Assembly: GCA_031259845.1 (NCBI GenBank) | Contig: JAIRKZ010000133.1 | Span: 1 to 42,016, forward strand | Reading direction: 5' to 3' | DNA: 42,016 nt | From: Tannerellaceae bacterium | GTDB taxonomy: Bacteria; Bacteroidota; Bacteroidia; Bacteroidales; Tannerellaceae | In this document: piece after piece, positions 19,328-27,798 of the stretch | How the letters are laid out: each line of letters begins with the position of its first letter | Position numbering within the stretch: the first letter of the stretch is position 1 | The notes under the pieces: model-generated | What the model was told of the DNA's origin: nothing | What the model saw: the letters and a program-made list of their open reading frames with translations, nothing else | Databases searched by the model: none | Position numbers and translations under genes: made by a program

Positions 19328-20231
19328 AAAAACCTCCTTCTTTTTTTGCTCTTGGATGAGCATGATACACTTTTTTTAATTCTTCAAAGGTTGTATGTGT
19401 ATAAACACTGGTCGAGGCCAAACTGCTGTGTCCTAACAATTCTTTTACAGCGTTTAGTTCCGCTCCGTTGTTTAGCATACTTGTCGCAAATGAATGCCGT
19501 AATACATGAGGACTGCGTTTAGACAGCGTCGATATATCCGACAGACTTCTTTTTACTATATTATAAACAATACCTGTTGACAGTTGCTTGCCGTTTTTAC
19601 GTATAAAAAACCAGTCACTGCCGGAATCTGTTTCCTTGCCGCGTATTTCGGTATAAGCGATTAATAAGTTTTTAAGCCTTTCTGCAAATGGAATCAGTCG
19701 TTGCTTGTTTCTTTTGCCCGTTACTTTTAGCAGGGAAGCGCTGTAATCGACATCAGCGTTTTTAATTCCGACAAGTTCCGAACGCCTTATTCCGGTATCA
19801 TAGAGCAATTCCAGTATCAACCGGTTTCTTACGCCTTCAAAATCATCCTTAAACGAATCTCCGTCCAGTAGCAAATCCATCTCTTTTTCCCTGATAAAAT
19901 AAGGTAAGGGCTTTTTTGTTTTAGGGCCATTCAACAGGCGTAAGGGATTGGTTCGCACAATTCCTTGTTTGACAAGAAATTTGAAGAAAGATTTTAAAGA
20001 ACTTAGTTTCCGGTTTACCGAAGAAGCTGCAATACCTTCATCTAATAAAAAAACGATCCAATTCCGCACGATGTCGGAATCAATCGTTTCAGGTTCGAAC
20101 CGACTTTCATTATTCGCTTTCGCATATTCTTCAAATTGTTCTAAATCCTTAGCATACGAAAGAGCGGTATAATCAGAGTAATTCCGTTCGTACCGTATAT
20201 AATCTATAAACAAATCTATCAACCTATTCAC
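19317..20231 (-). CDS. xerC: Tyrosine recombinase XerC
   Basis: A 304-residue site-specific recombinase. The N-terminal SAM-like core-binding domain covers about 1-90. The catalytic set is complete: Arg149 in TGIRRSE, Lys173 in TGKRNK, His242 and Arg245 in HVLRHSFAT, His268 in LGHSS, and nucleophile Tyr277 in SVYTHTT. The housekeeping context (rpsU upstream, hpf overlapping downstream), the size and the absence of a phage or transposon neighbourhood favour chromosome-dimer resolution over a mobile integrase. XerC versus XerD cannot be decided strictly from sequence here. Confidence 0.9.
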   Translation of the reverse strand: MNRLIDLFIDYIRYERNYSDYTALSYAKDLEQFEEYAKANNESRFEPETIDSDIVRNWIVFLLDEGIAASSVNRKLSSLKSFFKFLVKQGIVRTNPLRLLNGPKTKKPLPYFIREKEMDLLLDGDSFKDDFEGVRNRLILELLYDTGIRRSELVGIKNADVDYSASLLKVTGKRNKQRLIPFAERLKNLLIAYTEIRGKETDSGSDWFFIRKNGKQLSTGIVYNIVKRSLSDISTLSKRSPHVLRHSFATSMLNNGAELNAVKELLGHSSLASTSVYTHTTFEELKKVYHAHPRAKKEGGFYGH

Positions 20232-20257
20232 CTTGCATCGACTTTTGTTCTATGCAG

Positions 20258-20289
20258 CGAATGTAAGAAATAGAATTTAAAAATACAAA
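20258..20289 (-). promoter_or_regulatory. Possible promoter of xerC-hpf
   Basis: TTTG (20286-20289), a 20-base spacer and TACATTCG (20258-20265), one base off TAnnTTTG, lie 27-58 bases ahead of the xerC start codon. Confidence 0.5.
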
Positions 20290-20310
20290 TCGGGGGAACT
20301 AATTCTTCTA

Positions 20311-20502
20311 CTATTCTTCCGCTTGTTGCAATTGCTGAACATAAACAGCGCGCATCATTTTCTTTCTTTTTTCCACAGAAGGTTTAATGAATGCCTGACG
20401 GCTTCTCAATTCTTTAACAATACCTGTCTTTTCAAATTTTCTTTTAAACTTTTTAAGCGCTTTTTCTATATTTTCGCCTTCTTTCAATGGAACTACAATC
20501 AT
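20311..20502 (-). CDS. rpsU: 30S ribosomal protein bS21
   Basis: A 63-residue highly basic protein. The opening MIVVPLKEGENIEKALKKFK and the central FEKTGIVKELRSRQAFIKPS are standard for Bacteroidota bS21. It lies near the anti-Shine-Dalgarno end of 16S rRNA; Bacteroidota ribosomes are known to occlude that sequence with the help of bS21, which agrees with the few Shine-Dalgarno motifs in this window. It has its own predicted promoter and precedes xerC by 79 bp. Confidence 0.97.
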   Translation of the reverse strand: MIVVPLKEGENIEKALKKFKRKFEKTGIVKELRSRQAFIKPSVEKRKKMMRAVYVQQLQQAEE

Positions 20503-20565
20503 ACGTTTTTTTGTTTCTTATTATTAATTGTTTTAACTAAATTACATATTTTTTAAGCGAGCGCA

Positions 20566-20597
20566 CAAAATTACGGATTGTTTTTGATATAATCAAA
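20566..20597 (-). promoter_or_regulatory. Predicted promoter of rpsU
   Basis: TTTG (20594-20597), a 20-base spacer and TAATTTTG (20566-20573) match the Bacteroidota consensus. The -7 box ends 63 bases before the rpsU start. Confidence 0.7.
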
Positions 20598-20643
20598 ACT
20601 TTTAGAAATATATTTCAGAAAGGAATCAAGGAATTGAAGAATT

Positions 20644-20677
20644 AAGGAGTTAAAGGATTAACCCCCTTTAACTCCTT
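20644..20677 (-). terminator. Probable terminator after susD
   Basis: Perfect 13-base arms AAGGAGTTAAAGG/CCTTTAACTCCTT (20644-20656, 20665-20677) with an 8-base loop lie 15 nt past the susD stop. The downstream tract (AATTCTTCAATTCC) is only moderately T-rich. Imperfect repeats of about 9 bases (AAGGAATCA, AAGGAATTG, AAGAATTA) continue beyond the stem. Confidence 0.7.
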
Positions 20678-20691
20678 GTTATTATAACATC

Positions 20692-22152
20692 TCAATCAAC
20701 GTAACCGGGATTTTGATAATCGAATCCGCCTTTCTTACCTTCGTTCACGGCGGAAGTAGGAAGAGGGAACAGATGACTGTTGACGCCCAGTCCGGTGATA
20801 TAATCTGTTTTACCGGCGTTGATACACTTTTGCGACATGATTTTTACATACTGGTTGTTACGGATCAAATCCTGGCGGCGCGTGCCTTCGTACCACAATT
20901 CGTGAGCGCGTTCCCACAGCAATTTGTCGATGAAATTGTCGGCTCCGCGGAAGTCGCCCGGTTGAAATGCCGTTAGCCCTGCACGCGTGCGTACCTGGTT
21001 GAGAAGTTCGACAGCTTCCTGTGTTACGGTTCCGCTTTGGTGTACAAGAGCTTCTGCCAATAGAGTAATGGCGTCTGCGTAGCGGTACACAATCCAGTCG
21101 GTATAGCATTCGTCTCCTACGCGGTCTGTCATGTCATATTTCATAGGCAGAACCCCTTCCTCCGAACCACCGTCTTGAATAACCAGCAGACGTTCATCGC
21201 CGGCTTCGAATGTTTCATAAAATTCGCGGGTCATCTTATATCCGCCCCATGAAACCACGTGCGGATACCATAAATGACTCTGATATTCACGCAAGCAGTT
21301 GACAGCCCATATCGTTTCCTTATTACCTTCGTTTGCAGAGGTGAAGACGTTTGCATAAGCCGATTCGGCGTTGCCTTTGTCGGTAACCAGTTGATAACCG
21401 TACTCGCTCTTCATCAGTTCGCGTCCTTCGGTAATGGCTTTGTCCCATTGCTTTGTTTGCATATAGAGCTTGAGCAACAGCATGTGGCAAAGGCCTTCGG
21501 TGAAGCGTCCGTAATCCTTACTGTCTGCATCGTAATTTTTGGGTAAGACGCCGATGGCTGCTCTTAACTTTGTTTCGATATAAGCGATTGTCTGTTCGTT
21601 GGTTTGGCGGGGTAAAATCACTTCATCCTGAGGGTTTTTCAATACTTCGAGATCGGCTACTATAACAGGCCCGTAAAAGTCCCACAAGAGGAAAGCAATG
21701 AATCCCTGTCCACATTCCAGTTCAGCGATAAAGCGTTTTTTAAGTTCTTCGTTCATCTCGATACCCTTAATCCGGTCGATAGTGAGTTCCATTTTGCTTA
21801 TCCATGGCAGATACGCCTCCCAGTTTCTCCTTGGGTTACGTTCTCCGTCTTTATTCTGGAAATTGGCGTATTCCAGTGGCCCCCAGTTGCCTTCTCCCCA
21901 GGAACAGAAACCGAAATCGGTAGCCATATCGCCTAACAGGTGGAACCCGGTGGCGGAATTGAAGGCTCCTGCGTATCCACTGTTGCGGAAGGCGGCATAG
22001 GCGTTGCCGGAAACCAGGTCGAGGGCATCCTGCTCGGTGGTGGGATACAGGGAAGAACTCACCTGGCTGTAATCTTCCGAGTCCAGGCTGCAACTCTGTG
22101 TGATGAATGCAGCGAACAACAGTGTTATTATATATATGTTTATCTTTTTCAT
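20692..22152 (-). CDS. SusD/RagB family outer-membrane nutrient-binding lipoprotein
   Basis: A 486-residue lipoprotein. The signal peptide ends in the lipobox TQSC, with Cys20 as the likely lipidated residue. The N-terminal TPR-like region and the C-terminal SusD block ending LFPLPTSAVNEGKKGG and QNPGYVD are typical of the family. SusD-like proteins sit as a lid on the SusC barrel and capture glycan or peptide ligands. It begins 18 bp after susC, forming a pair. No substrate-specific clue is visible, and no enzyme gene follows: the next gene is rpsU behind a terminator. Confidence 0.95.
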   Translation of the reverse strand: MKKINIYIITLLFAAFITQSCSLDSEDYSQVSSSLYPTTEQDALDLVSGNAYAAFRNSGYAGAFNSATGFHLLGDMATDFGFCSWGEGNWGPLEYANFQNKDGERNPRRNWEAYLPWISKMELTIDRIKGIEMNEELKKRFIAELECGQGFIAFLLWDFYGPVIVADLEVLKNPQDEVILPRQTNEQTIAYIETKLRAAIGVLPKNYDADSKDYGRFTEGLCHMLLLKLYMQTKQWDKAITEGRELMKSEYGYQLVTDKGNAESAYANVFTSANEGNKETIWAVNCLREYQSHLWYPHVVSWGGYKMTREFYETFEAGDERLLVIQDGGSEEGVLPMKYDMTDRVGDECYTDWIVYRYADAITLLAEALVHQSGTVTQEAVELLNQVRTRAGLTAFQPGDFRGADNFIDKLLWERAHELWYEGTRRQDLIRNNQYVKIMSQKCINAGKTDYITGLGVNSHLFPLPTSAVNEGKKGGFDYQNPGYVD

Positions 22153-22170
22153 GTCTTCTTTCTTTTTGAG

Positions 22171-25100
22171 TTAAAAACTAATATCTACTCCAAAACTGAA
22201 CGTACGCACATTCGGGTAAGAATAAGCGGCTGCATTCTCGGCGTTGGAATCAGAGGGGTTGTAGTCCGTTTCCGGATCCAGTCCGTTCCAGTTGCTGATT
22301 ACGAACGGGTTATTTACGCTTACGTTCAGCCGGATGTTGCTTGCTATGTTCTTAAGGCCGGGGATTGTGTATCCGAACGTGATGTTGCGGCAGCGCATAA
22401 ACCACACATTCTTCATAAAGTAATCGCCGGCGGAATCGCTTGATTTCAACAGATTGGGTACGGATGAATTGGGGTTATCCAGCGTCCAGCTGTCGAGGGC
22501 TTTCTGAGACATATTGTACAGCCCGCCGCTGGGTGCGGAAAAGCGGTAGGGCAGCCATGAGTCGTAGTAGCTTGCATCGCGCCAGCGCCCGGCCTCTCCG
22601 TATAGATATACATTGAGATCGATTCTTTTGTAGCGTATGGTATTGTTAAAGCCATACGAGAAATCGGGGTCTTTGGAGCCTATAAGTACTATGTCGCCAT
22701 CGCCTAAGGCATCCTGTTGCGTAAGGCTTTTTATTTTAACCTGGCCGGGGAGTAAGCCTTTCTGCCAGGCGGGGATTGTTTCGCCGGGTTGCAGCAAGCC
22801 GTCTGCCTGATAACTGAATATGGCGCGTATCGGATCGTTTACCGACTGATATTCGCGGGGTATCCAGTTGGGGTCGCGTTCTTTCCAGCGGTCTTTGTAT
22901 TTATAGAAAGTGAGGTCTGAAGTCCATACTAAATCGCGGGTTTTGATATTCACGGTATTTAGCGTAAGTTCTATACCCTGGCTTTGAGTGGCCCCGATGT
23001 TGGCGGCAATGGAAGTTACTTCATTGTAAGACGGCAGCGACTTGTTCGTTACCAGCAGATTGGAAATTACGCGGTCGTAATATTCTGCGGTCAGATTGAT
23101 ACGGTTGTTGAGGAAGCCCAGGTCTATCCCTATGTTCCATTCGCTGGTGGTTTCCCAGGTTATTCTGGGATTGCCAAGCGTACTTACGCCCATACCGGTT
23201 ACTCCCGTGCTGCCGAATACGTATTTCCAGTCGGATTTAAAATAATCCTGCACGCGGTTTCCCACGCTGGTGTTACCGGTTTGTCCGTATCCTGCGCGCA
23301 GTTTACCGTTGGATAAGATGTGGCGGGTATTTTCCATAAATGCCTCTTCGCTGAAGCGCCAGGCGCCCGATACGGAAGGGAAATATCCCCAGCGGTAATC
23401 GGGATTGAAATTGGATGATCCGTCGGCGCGCAAGGTGGCGGTGAGGAGGTATTTGTCGGCAAAGGCATAATTGATTCGCCCGAAAACGGAACTCAGCGAA
23501 CTCATCGTTTTACTGGAGCCAACCGTTTTTTCTCCTGAGCCGGCGCCCAGATTATTGTAGAGGAAATTATCTATCGAGAAGTTTGTATTTCCGGCATTGA
23601 ACCATTCGGCATTGAACTGTTGCCATTCATAACCGGCCAGGGCTGTGAGGCTGTGTTCGCCAAACGACTTCATGTAATTGGCCGTAAGGTTGAACAGATA
23701 ATCCATGCCGTCGTCCTGGGCCTGATTGGCATTACCGTTGGTTGTCTGGCCGTAGAGGGTGGTTTTCGGCAGATAGGTTTTACGTTTTGAAAATTTACGG
23801 TCGAAGCCCAGATTTGCTTTGACAAGCAGGCCCTTTACGGGTTCTACCGACAGGTATCCCGTGCCGAGTACGCGGTCTTTAATGGTGTTATCTTCGATAT
23901 CCAGCATAGACGCAGGGTTGGGGAATTGCTTGTATACGTTAGACTCCGAGAATTTCCCTTCTTCGTTATATACAGGTATGTTCGGCTCGAAGAAAGTGGC
24001 TACGCCAAGTATGCCCGAATTTTCAAACTGTCCGGTTCCCAGGGGAACGTTGTCGTATGTATTGCGGCTGATGTTGAATGTTAATCCGCCTTTTACGTAT
24101 TGGGAGAACTCATAATCGTTGTTCAGGTTGATGGTAAACCTTTGCATATTACTGTTCTTCAGGATGCCTTTCTGGTCGAAATAATTCAGCGAAGCCAGGT
24201 ATTTTGATTTATCGGAACCTCCGGCAATCGATACGTTATGAGATTGTTGCAGGCCTGTCCGCGTAACCTCGTCTATCCAGTCGGTGGTTTGCGCATTGGC
24301 AATCTCGGCATCCGTATATTTGGGCGTGTAAGCGTCCGGCATATTGGGCCTGGGCGTAACGTAAGCGGCGTAGGCGCCTTCCCCCCTGTCGCGTCTCCAT
24401 TTTTCGAGTTCGTACATATTGCTGAGCTTCATGTATCCGGGGGCGTCGAGTATTTTGTAATTGGAAGCGATTGTTTGAGCGGATACGTTGCCCGAGTAGG
24501 TAACGTTTGGCTTGCCGGCCTTACCGCGTTTGGTGGTGATGATAATTACCCCGTGCCCGGCGCGTGAGCCGTAGATGGCCGTTGCGGAGGCATCCTTCAG
24601 CACTTCAATGCTCTCTACGTCGGACGGGTTTATCATTTCCAGCACATTGTCCTGGCTCCCGGCGCTGTAGCGGTTTCCGCTGCCCGTAGAGGCCGATTTG
24701 GTGATGGGAAATCCGTCTACAATGATAAGCGGATCGTTACTTGCATTGATAGACGTTTGTCCACGGACGCGAAACGTAGCGCCTGCGCCCGGCTGTGCGG
24801 TAGCTTGCGTAACGCGAAGCCCGGCCGCTTTTCCCGCCAGCGCATGGCTTACGGAGGATAGGGTTCCTGTGGGCGAATCGTCCATTTTTATGGAGGATAC
24901 GGCGCCGGTGAGGTCGCGTTTTTTCTGCACGCCATAGCCTACCACCACCACTTCGTCTAAAGCCTGGGTGTTTTCTTCAAGCTTAATCTCGAATACGGTT
25001 TTGTCGCCCACGTTTATTTCCTTAGGCAAAAAACCGAGATACGATACGCTTAACGTAGCGTTCTGCGGGACGTCTAACGAAAACGAACCGTCTATGCCGG

Positions 25101-25527
25101 TCACCGTGCCGTAAGCCATCCCTCTTACCGCCACGGAGGCCCCTGCAACAGGTTCTCCGTCTCCATCTTTCACCACCCCTGTTATTTTCCTTTGTCCCTC
25201 TTGCGCCGGGCTTGCTTTTTTAGGGATAAGAAGGATGATGTTGTTATCCTGCTTCTGATAACTTACGTCGGCGCCTGACAATAATTGGGTGAGTACGGCG
25301 TCGATAGCGCCGTCTGTAACTTTCAGCGAAACGATTTTGTCAAGCCCTTCCAAATCGTTGTTGTAAAAGAATTTAAAGGCGCTTGCCGTTTCAATCTCTT
25401 TCAAGACTTCTTTCAGCCGTTTGTTTTTAACGTCGACTGTAATCTGCGAAAATAAACCGTGAGAGAGGAGTAACATACACAGGATGTGTACGACTCGTTT
25501 GCGATACAATAAAATTTTAAATCTCAT
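22171..25527 (-). CDS. SusC/RagA family TonB-dependent transporter with STN domain
   Basis: An 1118-residue outer-membrane protein. Residues 1-28 are a signal peptide. An STN domain (about 29-102), which talks to FecR-type anti-sigma factors, is followed by a carboxypeptidase-regulatory-like domain (about 113-185) and a TonB-dependent plug starting ALDEVVVVGYGVQKKRDL near residue 189. The barrel ends with RTFSFGVDISF, with a C-terminal phenylalanine as expected for outer-membrane barrels. The STN domain and the adjacent ECF sigma/FecR genes indicate signal-transducing transport. The ligand is unknown. Confidence 0.96.
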   Translation of the reverse strand: MRFKILLYRKRVVHILCMLLLSHGLFSQITVDVKNKRLKEVLKEIETASAFKFFYNNDLEGLDKIVSLKVTDGAIDAVLTQLLSGADVSYQKQDNNIILLIPKKASPAQEGQRKITGVVKDGDGEPVAGASVAVRGMAYGTVTGIDGSFSLDVPQNATLSVSYLGFLPKEINVGDKTVFEIKLEENTQALDEVVVVGYGVQKKRDLTGAVSSIKMDDSPTGTLSSVSHALAGKAAGLRVTQATAQPGAGATFRVRGQTSINASNDPLIIVDGFPITKSASTGSGNRYSAGSQDNVLEMINPSDVESIEVLKDASATAIYGSRAGHGVIIITTKRGKAGKPNVTYSGNVSAQTIASNYKILDAPGYMKLSNMYELEKWRRDRGEGAYAAYVTPRPNMPDAYTPKYTDAEIANAQTTDWIDEVTRTGLQQSHNVSIAGGSDKSKYLASLNYFDQKGILKNSNMQRFTINLNNDYEFSQYVKGGLTFNISRNTYDNVPLGTGQFENSGILGVATFFEPNIPVYNEEGKFSESNVYKQFPNPASMLDIEDNTIKDRVLGTGYLSVEPVKGLLVKANLGFDRKFSKRKTYLPKTTLYGQTTNGNANQAQDDGMDYLFNLTANYMKSFGEHSLTALAGYEWQQFNAEWFNAGNTNFSIDNFLYNNLGAGSGEKTVGSSKTMSSLSSVFGRINYAFADKYLLTATLRADGSSNFNPDYRWGYFPSVSGAWRFSEEAFMENTRHILSNGKLRAGYGQTGNTSVGNRVQDYFKSDWKYVFGSTGVTGMGVSTLGNPRITWETTSEWNIGIDLGFLNNRINLTAEYYDRVISNLLVTNKSLPSYNEVTSIAANIGATQSQGIELTLNTVNIKTRDLVWTSDLTFYKYKDRWKERDPNWIPREYQSVNDPIRAIFSYQADGLLQPGETIPAWQKGLLPGQVKIKSLTQQDALGDGDIVLIGSKDPDFSYGFNNTIRYKRIDLNVYLYGEAGRWRDASYYDSWLPYRFSAPSGGLYNMSQKALDSWTLDNPNSSVPNLLKSSDSAGDYFMKNVWFMRCRNITFGYTIPGLKNIASNIRLNVSVNNPFVISNWNGLDPETDYNPSDSNAENAAAYSYPNVRTFSFGVDISF

Positions 25528-25581
25528 AATACCTTGGTTTTTAATTTAATTAACAAAAAGTTTCTATCTTTAGCTATTCTG

Positions 25582-25589
25582 CAAAGATA
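25582..25589 (-). promoter_or_regulatory. Possible -7 box of susC
   Basis: TATCTTTG on the minus strand matches TAnnTTTG and ends about 54 bases ahead of the susC ATG. No TTTG is found at the expected distance upstream, which could fit recognition by the ECF sigma factor or an activator instead. Confidence 0.45.
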
Positions 25590-25840
25590 TATTTATACAG
25601 TTGGCTGTTATCTTTCCACTATTCGCCCTCGAATAATTAACTTTTATTAAGCATACGTTGATATAAGCGCCGGCATGATGAAGAGGGGAACCGCCTTCCT
25701 GTGGATAGCCCCGGCGATAACAACCGTCAGCTGGTTTGCCGCGAGGAGAGTAATAACGCCGGCATTAAGGCAGGGATAATTCCTCCGGGTAAGTAATGAC
25801 TGCCGGCAATGACCGGAGGCCGGGCAGACAAGGCGACAGG

Positions 25841-26092
25841 AAGCGGGGAAATGCCGCACGGAAAAGGGGAAATGCCGTGCGGAAACAGGGCAATTCCGTG
25901 TGGAAAGGAGGCGATTCCGTGCGGAAACAGGGCGATTCCGTGCGGAAAGGAGGCGATTCTGCGCGGAAACAGAGCAATTCCGTGCGGAAGCGGGGCGATT
26001 CTGCGCGGAAACGGGGCGATTCTGCGCGGAAAGGAGTCGATTCTGCGCGGAAACGGGGCGATTCTGCGCGGAAATTCTCCGATTCTGCTGCC
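25841..26092. repeat. Array of twelve 21-bp direct repeats between fecR and susC
   Basis: Eleven clear units and one degenerate unit follow each other without spacers, starting at 25841, 25862, 25883 and so on to 26072. The plus-strand core is GGGCGATTCTGCGCGG or GGGCGATTCCGTGCGG, preceded by AAACA, AAAGG, AAACG or AAGCG. The AAACA and AAAGG types alternate in units 3-7, suggesting duplication in 42-bp steps. Each junction forms a 12-bp near-palindrome of the form TTCCGTGCGGAA. The period equals seven codons, so heptapeptide ORFs (e.g. SAQNRPV or RAESPRF on the minus strand) appear in several frames; none has a recognised domain. Confidence 0.95.
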
Positions 26093-26109
26093 ATTGTGGC
26101 AGGAGACGA

Positions 26110-27099
26110 TTAGTTATACCTGTATAAATATACAATACCGTCGTCCGACCTGTAGTTAATGGAAGAAGTCAGCATAATTGCTTCCAATACGCTTTTGATA
26201 CTCGTATTGTCTATCGTTCCTGTAAATCGCATATTGGCCAGATGCAGGCTTTCAAATACGATGTCGATATTGTGCATGCGCGATATCGTTTTCATGATAG
26301 TTTCCAGCGATTCGTTTTCAAAGCGCAGGCGGTTTTGCCTCCAGGCGGTGTAGTCGTCGGCGTTTACTTTTTCGCGGGTAGCCGTTCGGGTTGTTTTATC
26401 ATACAGGATGCGTTCGTCGGGCGCCATTTCTATCTTTTCTACCGGAGTGGTCAGTTGTATTTTACCTGTGTTTAACACGATTGCAATATGCTTTTCATCG
26501 TCGTAAGCCTTAATGCCGAAACTTGTTCCCAATACCCTGATTTGTATATCCTCACATTCCACGATAAAAGGTTTCTCCGGGTCATGTTTTACATCGAAAT
26601 AGGCTTCTCCTTCCAGGCGGAGAAACCTGTTTTTGCGGTTGTAGTCATCAGGATATGTAATTTTCGAATCCGAATTGATAGCCACCATCGTGCCTTCCGT
26701 GAGCGTAAGGCTGGCCTTTTCGCCCTTGTTTGCAATCACTTCGAGCGAGGCCGCCTGCCGGGGCTTCAGGTATAGCCAGGCAGCAAACAGGATAACGGCA
26801 GGCAGCAGGCAGGCTGCAATCGCCCGCGTTGTGTCCGGGCGCAGCCAGGCGTAGCGCTTCTTTCCGCCGGCAGAGGCATGCGGCATAGCGCTATCGCCCG
26901 TCCGGGAACGTATATTCTCCAGCATTCTCATCTGTATATCCGGGCTGATAATGCCAGAGGCGTTTTCCATCCCCTCTTCCATCCATTTGCCAAGGCCGGC
27001 GTCATTTTCAAAAAACGACTTTAACCGTTTGATATCATCCCTCGTTGCTTCCCCCCGCAGATACCGTTCAAATGCAGGCAGGCAATTTTTTTTATTCAT
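26110..27099 (-). CDS. FecR family anti-sigma factor/regulator
   Basis: A 329-residue inner-membrane regulator. A cytoplasmic sigma-binding segment (about 1-90) precedes one membrane span (about 92-111, AIAACLLPAVILFAAWLYL). The periplasmic FecR domain follows, with LTEGTMVAINSDSKITYPDD and RFLRLEGEAYFDVKHDPEKPF-type strands, and a C-terminal DUF4974-like (STN-type) domain that contacts the transporter signal. It lies between the sigma factor (71 bp upstream) and the repeat array before susC. It should hold the sigma factor inactive, or activate it, depending on the SusC signal. Confidence 0.95.
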   Translation of the reverse strand: MNKKNCLPAFERYLRGEATRDDIKRLKSFFENDAGLGKWMEEGMENASGIISPDIQMRMLENIRSRTGDSAMPHASAGGKKRYAWLRPDTTRAIAACLLPAVILFAAWLYLKPRQAASLEVIANKGEKASLTLTEGTMVAINSDSKITYPDDYNRKNRFLRLEGEAYFDVKHDPEKPFIVECEDIQIRVLGTSFGIKAYDDEKHIAIVLNTGKIQLTTPVEKIEMAPDERILYDKTTRTATREKVNADDYTAWRQNRLRFENESLETIMKTISRMHNIDIVFESLHLANMRFTGTIDNTSIKSVLEAIMLTSSINYRSDDGIVYLYRYN

Positions 27100-27170
27100 T
27101 TTTCATTCAATAAATTAACTTCTCAACAAAAGATACAGTAGACCCGTAACAATCCGCTATCCTGTTTGAT

Positions 27171-27755
27171 TTAATTAACAAAAATACCTGTTAATAATAA
27201 CGCTATGATGCAATCAAAATATTTTGCCAGGCGCTCTTTCATAAAAGATATGGCCTTTGACAACTGCGTTTGCACCGTGCTTTCCGAAATCCGGAGCCGT
27301 TCTGCTATCTCCCTGACCGAGAGATTTTCTTTCCTGCTCAGGATAAATACCTGTTTTCTGGCCGGCGGCAGTTTGTCTGTTAAGCGGTCTATAAATTCCT
27401 CCAGCAGCTTCCCGTCCGTTTCTTTTTCCGTGCTGTTGTCTGCCTCGGCCTGAAACGATTGTATATATTCCCTGTAAATATATTCTATCGCCCGGTGTTC
27501 ATATTCATTTACCAGCCTGTTGCGGGCGATGGCGCACAGGTAAGCAATAAAAGACTTGTCAGGATTGAGGAAAGCGCGCGTTTCCCAAATCCTGACAAAC
27601 GTATTCTGAACCATTTCTTCCGCCAGATAAACGTCTCCCGAAGAAAGTTTAAGGATAAAATTGTATAACTTCCCACTGTATGTATGGAATAACATTTCAA
27701 ACGCTTGGGGCGAACCGTCGCGAAGTTTCAGCAGGATGTCTTTTTCTGTTTCCAA
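27171..27755 (-). CDS. ECF-type RNA polymerase sigma factor
   Basis: A 194-residue sigma-70 family factor. Region 2 spans about 20-88 (EEMVQNTFVRIWETR and the IARNRLVNEYE segment). Region 4 spans about 122-176, with a helix-turn-helix LSVREIAERLRISESTVQTQL. The linker between them is charged. The hydrophobic C-terminal tail (IIALLLTGIFVN) is unusual for a soluble factor but is seen in some Bacteroidota members. It heads the sigma/FecR/SusC/SusD locus; it starts 43 bp after pepC, with no clear promoter in that gap. Confidence 0.94.
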   Translation of the reverse strand: METEKDILLKLRDGSPQAFEMLFHTYSGKLYNFILKLSSGDVYLAEEMVQNTFVRIWETRAFLNPDKSFIAYLCAIARNRLVNEYEHRAIEYIYREYIQSFQAEADNSTEKETDGKLLEEFIDRLTDKLPPARKQVFILSRKENLSVREIAERLRISESTVQTQLSKAISFMKERLAKYFDCIIALLLTGIFVN

Positions 27756-27798
27756 TCGGTAAAAGTTATAGTAAAACTCCCGGCTACGTTAATCTTCG

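Larger units (their letters stand above)
25528..26109. other. fecR-susC intergenic region (582 bp)
   Basis: The gap holds three things: the 21-bp repeat array (25841-26092), about 250 bp of GC-rich non-repetitive sequence (25590-25840) with no recognisable gene, and a susC-proximal AT-rich stretch with a -7-like box. Several ORFs of 75-162 codons run through it on both strands only because the repeat period is a multiple of three. Confidence 0.8.

Noticed and set aside
19317-20231. Mobile-element integrase
   Set aside because: The recombinase sits between rpsU and hpf with no attachment repeats, phage genes or cargo; size and context fit XerC.
25841-26092. CRISPR array
   Set aside because: The 21-bp units are contiguous, with no unique spacers and no cas genes nearby.
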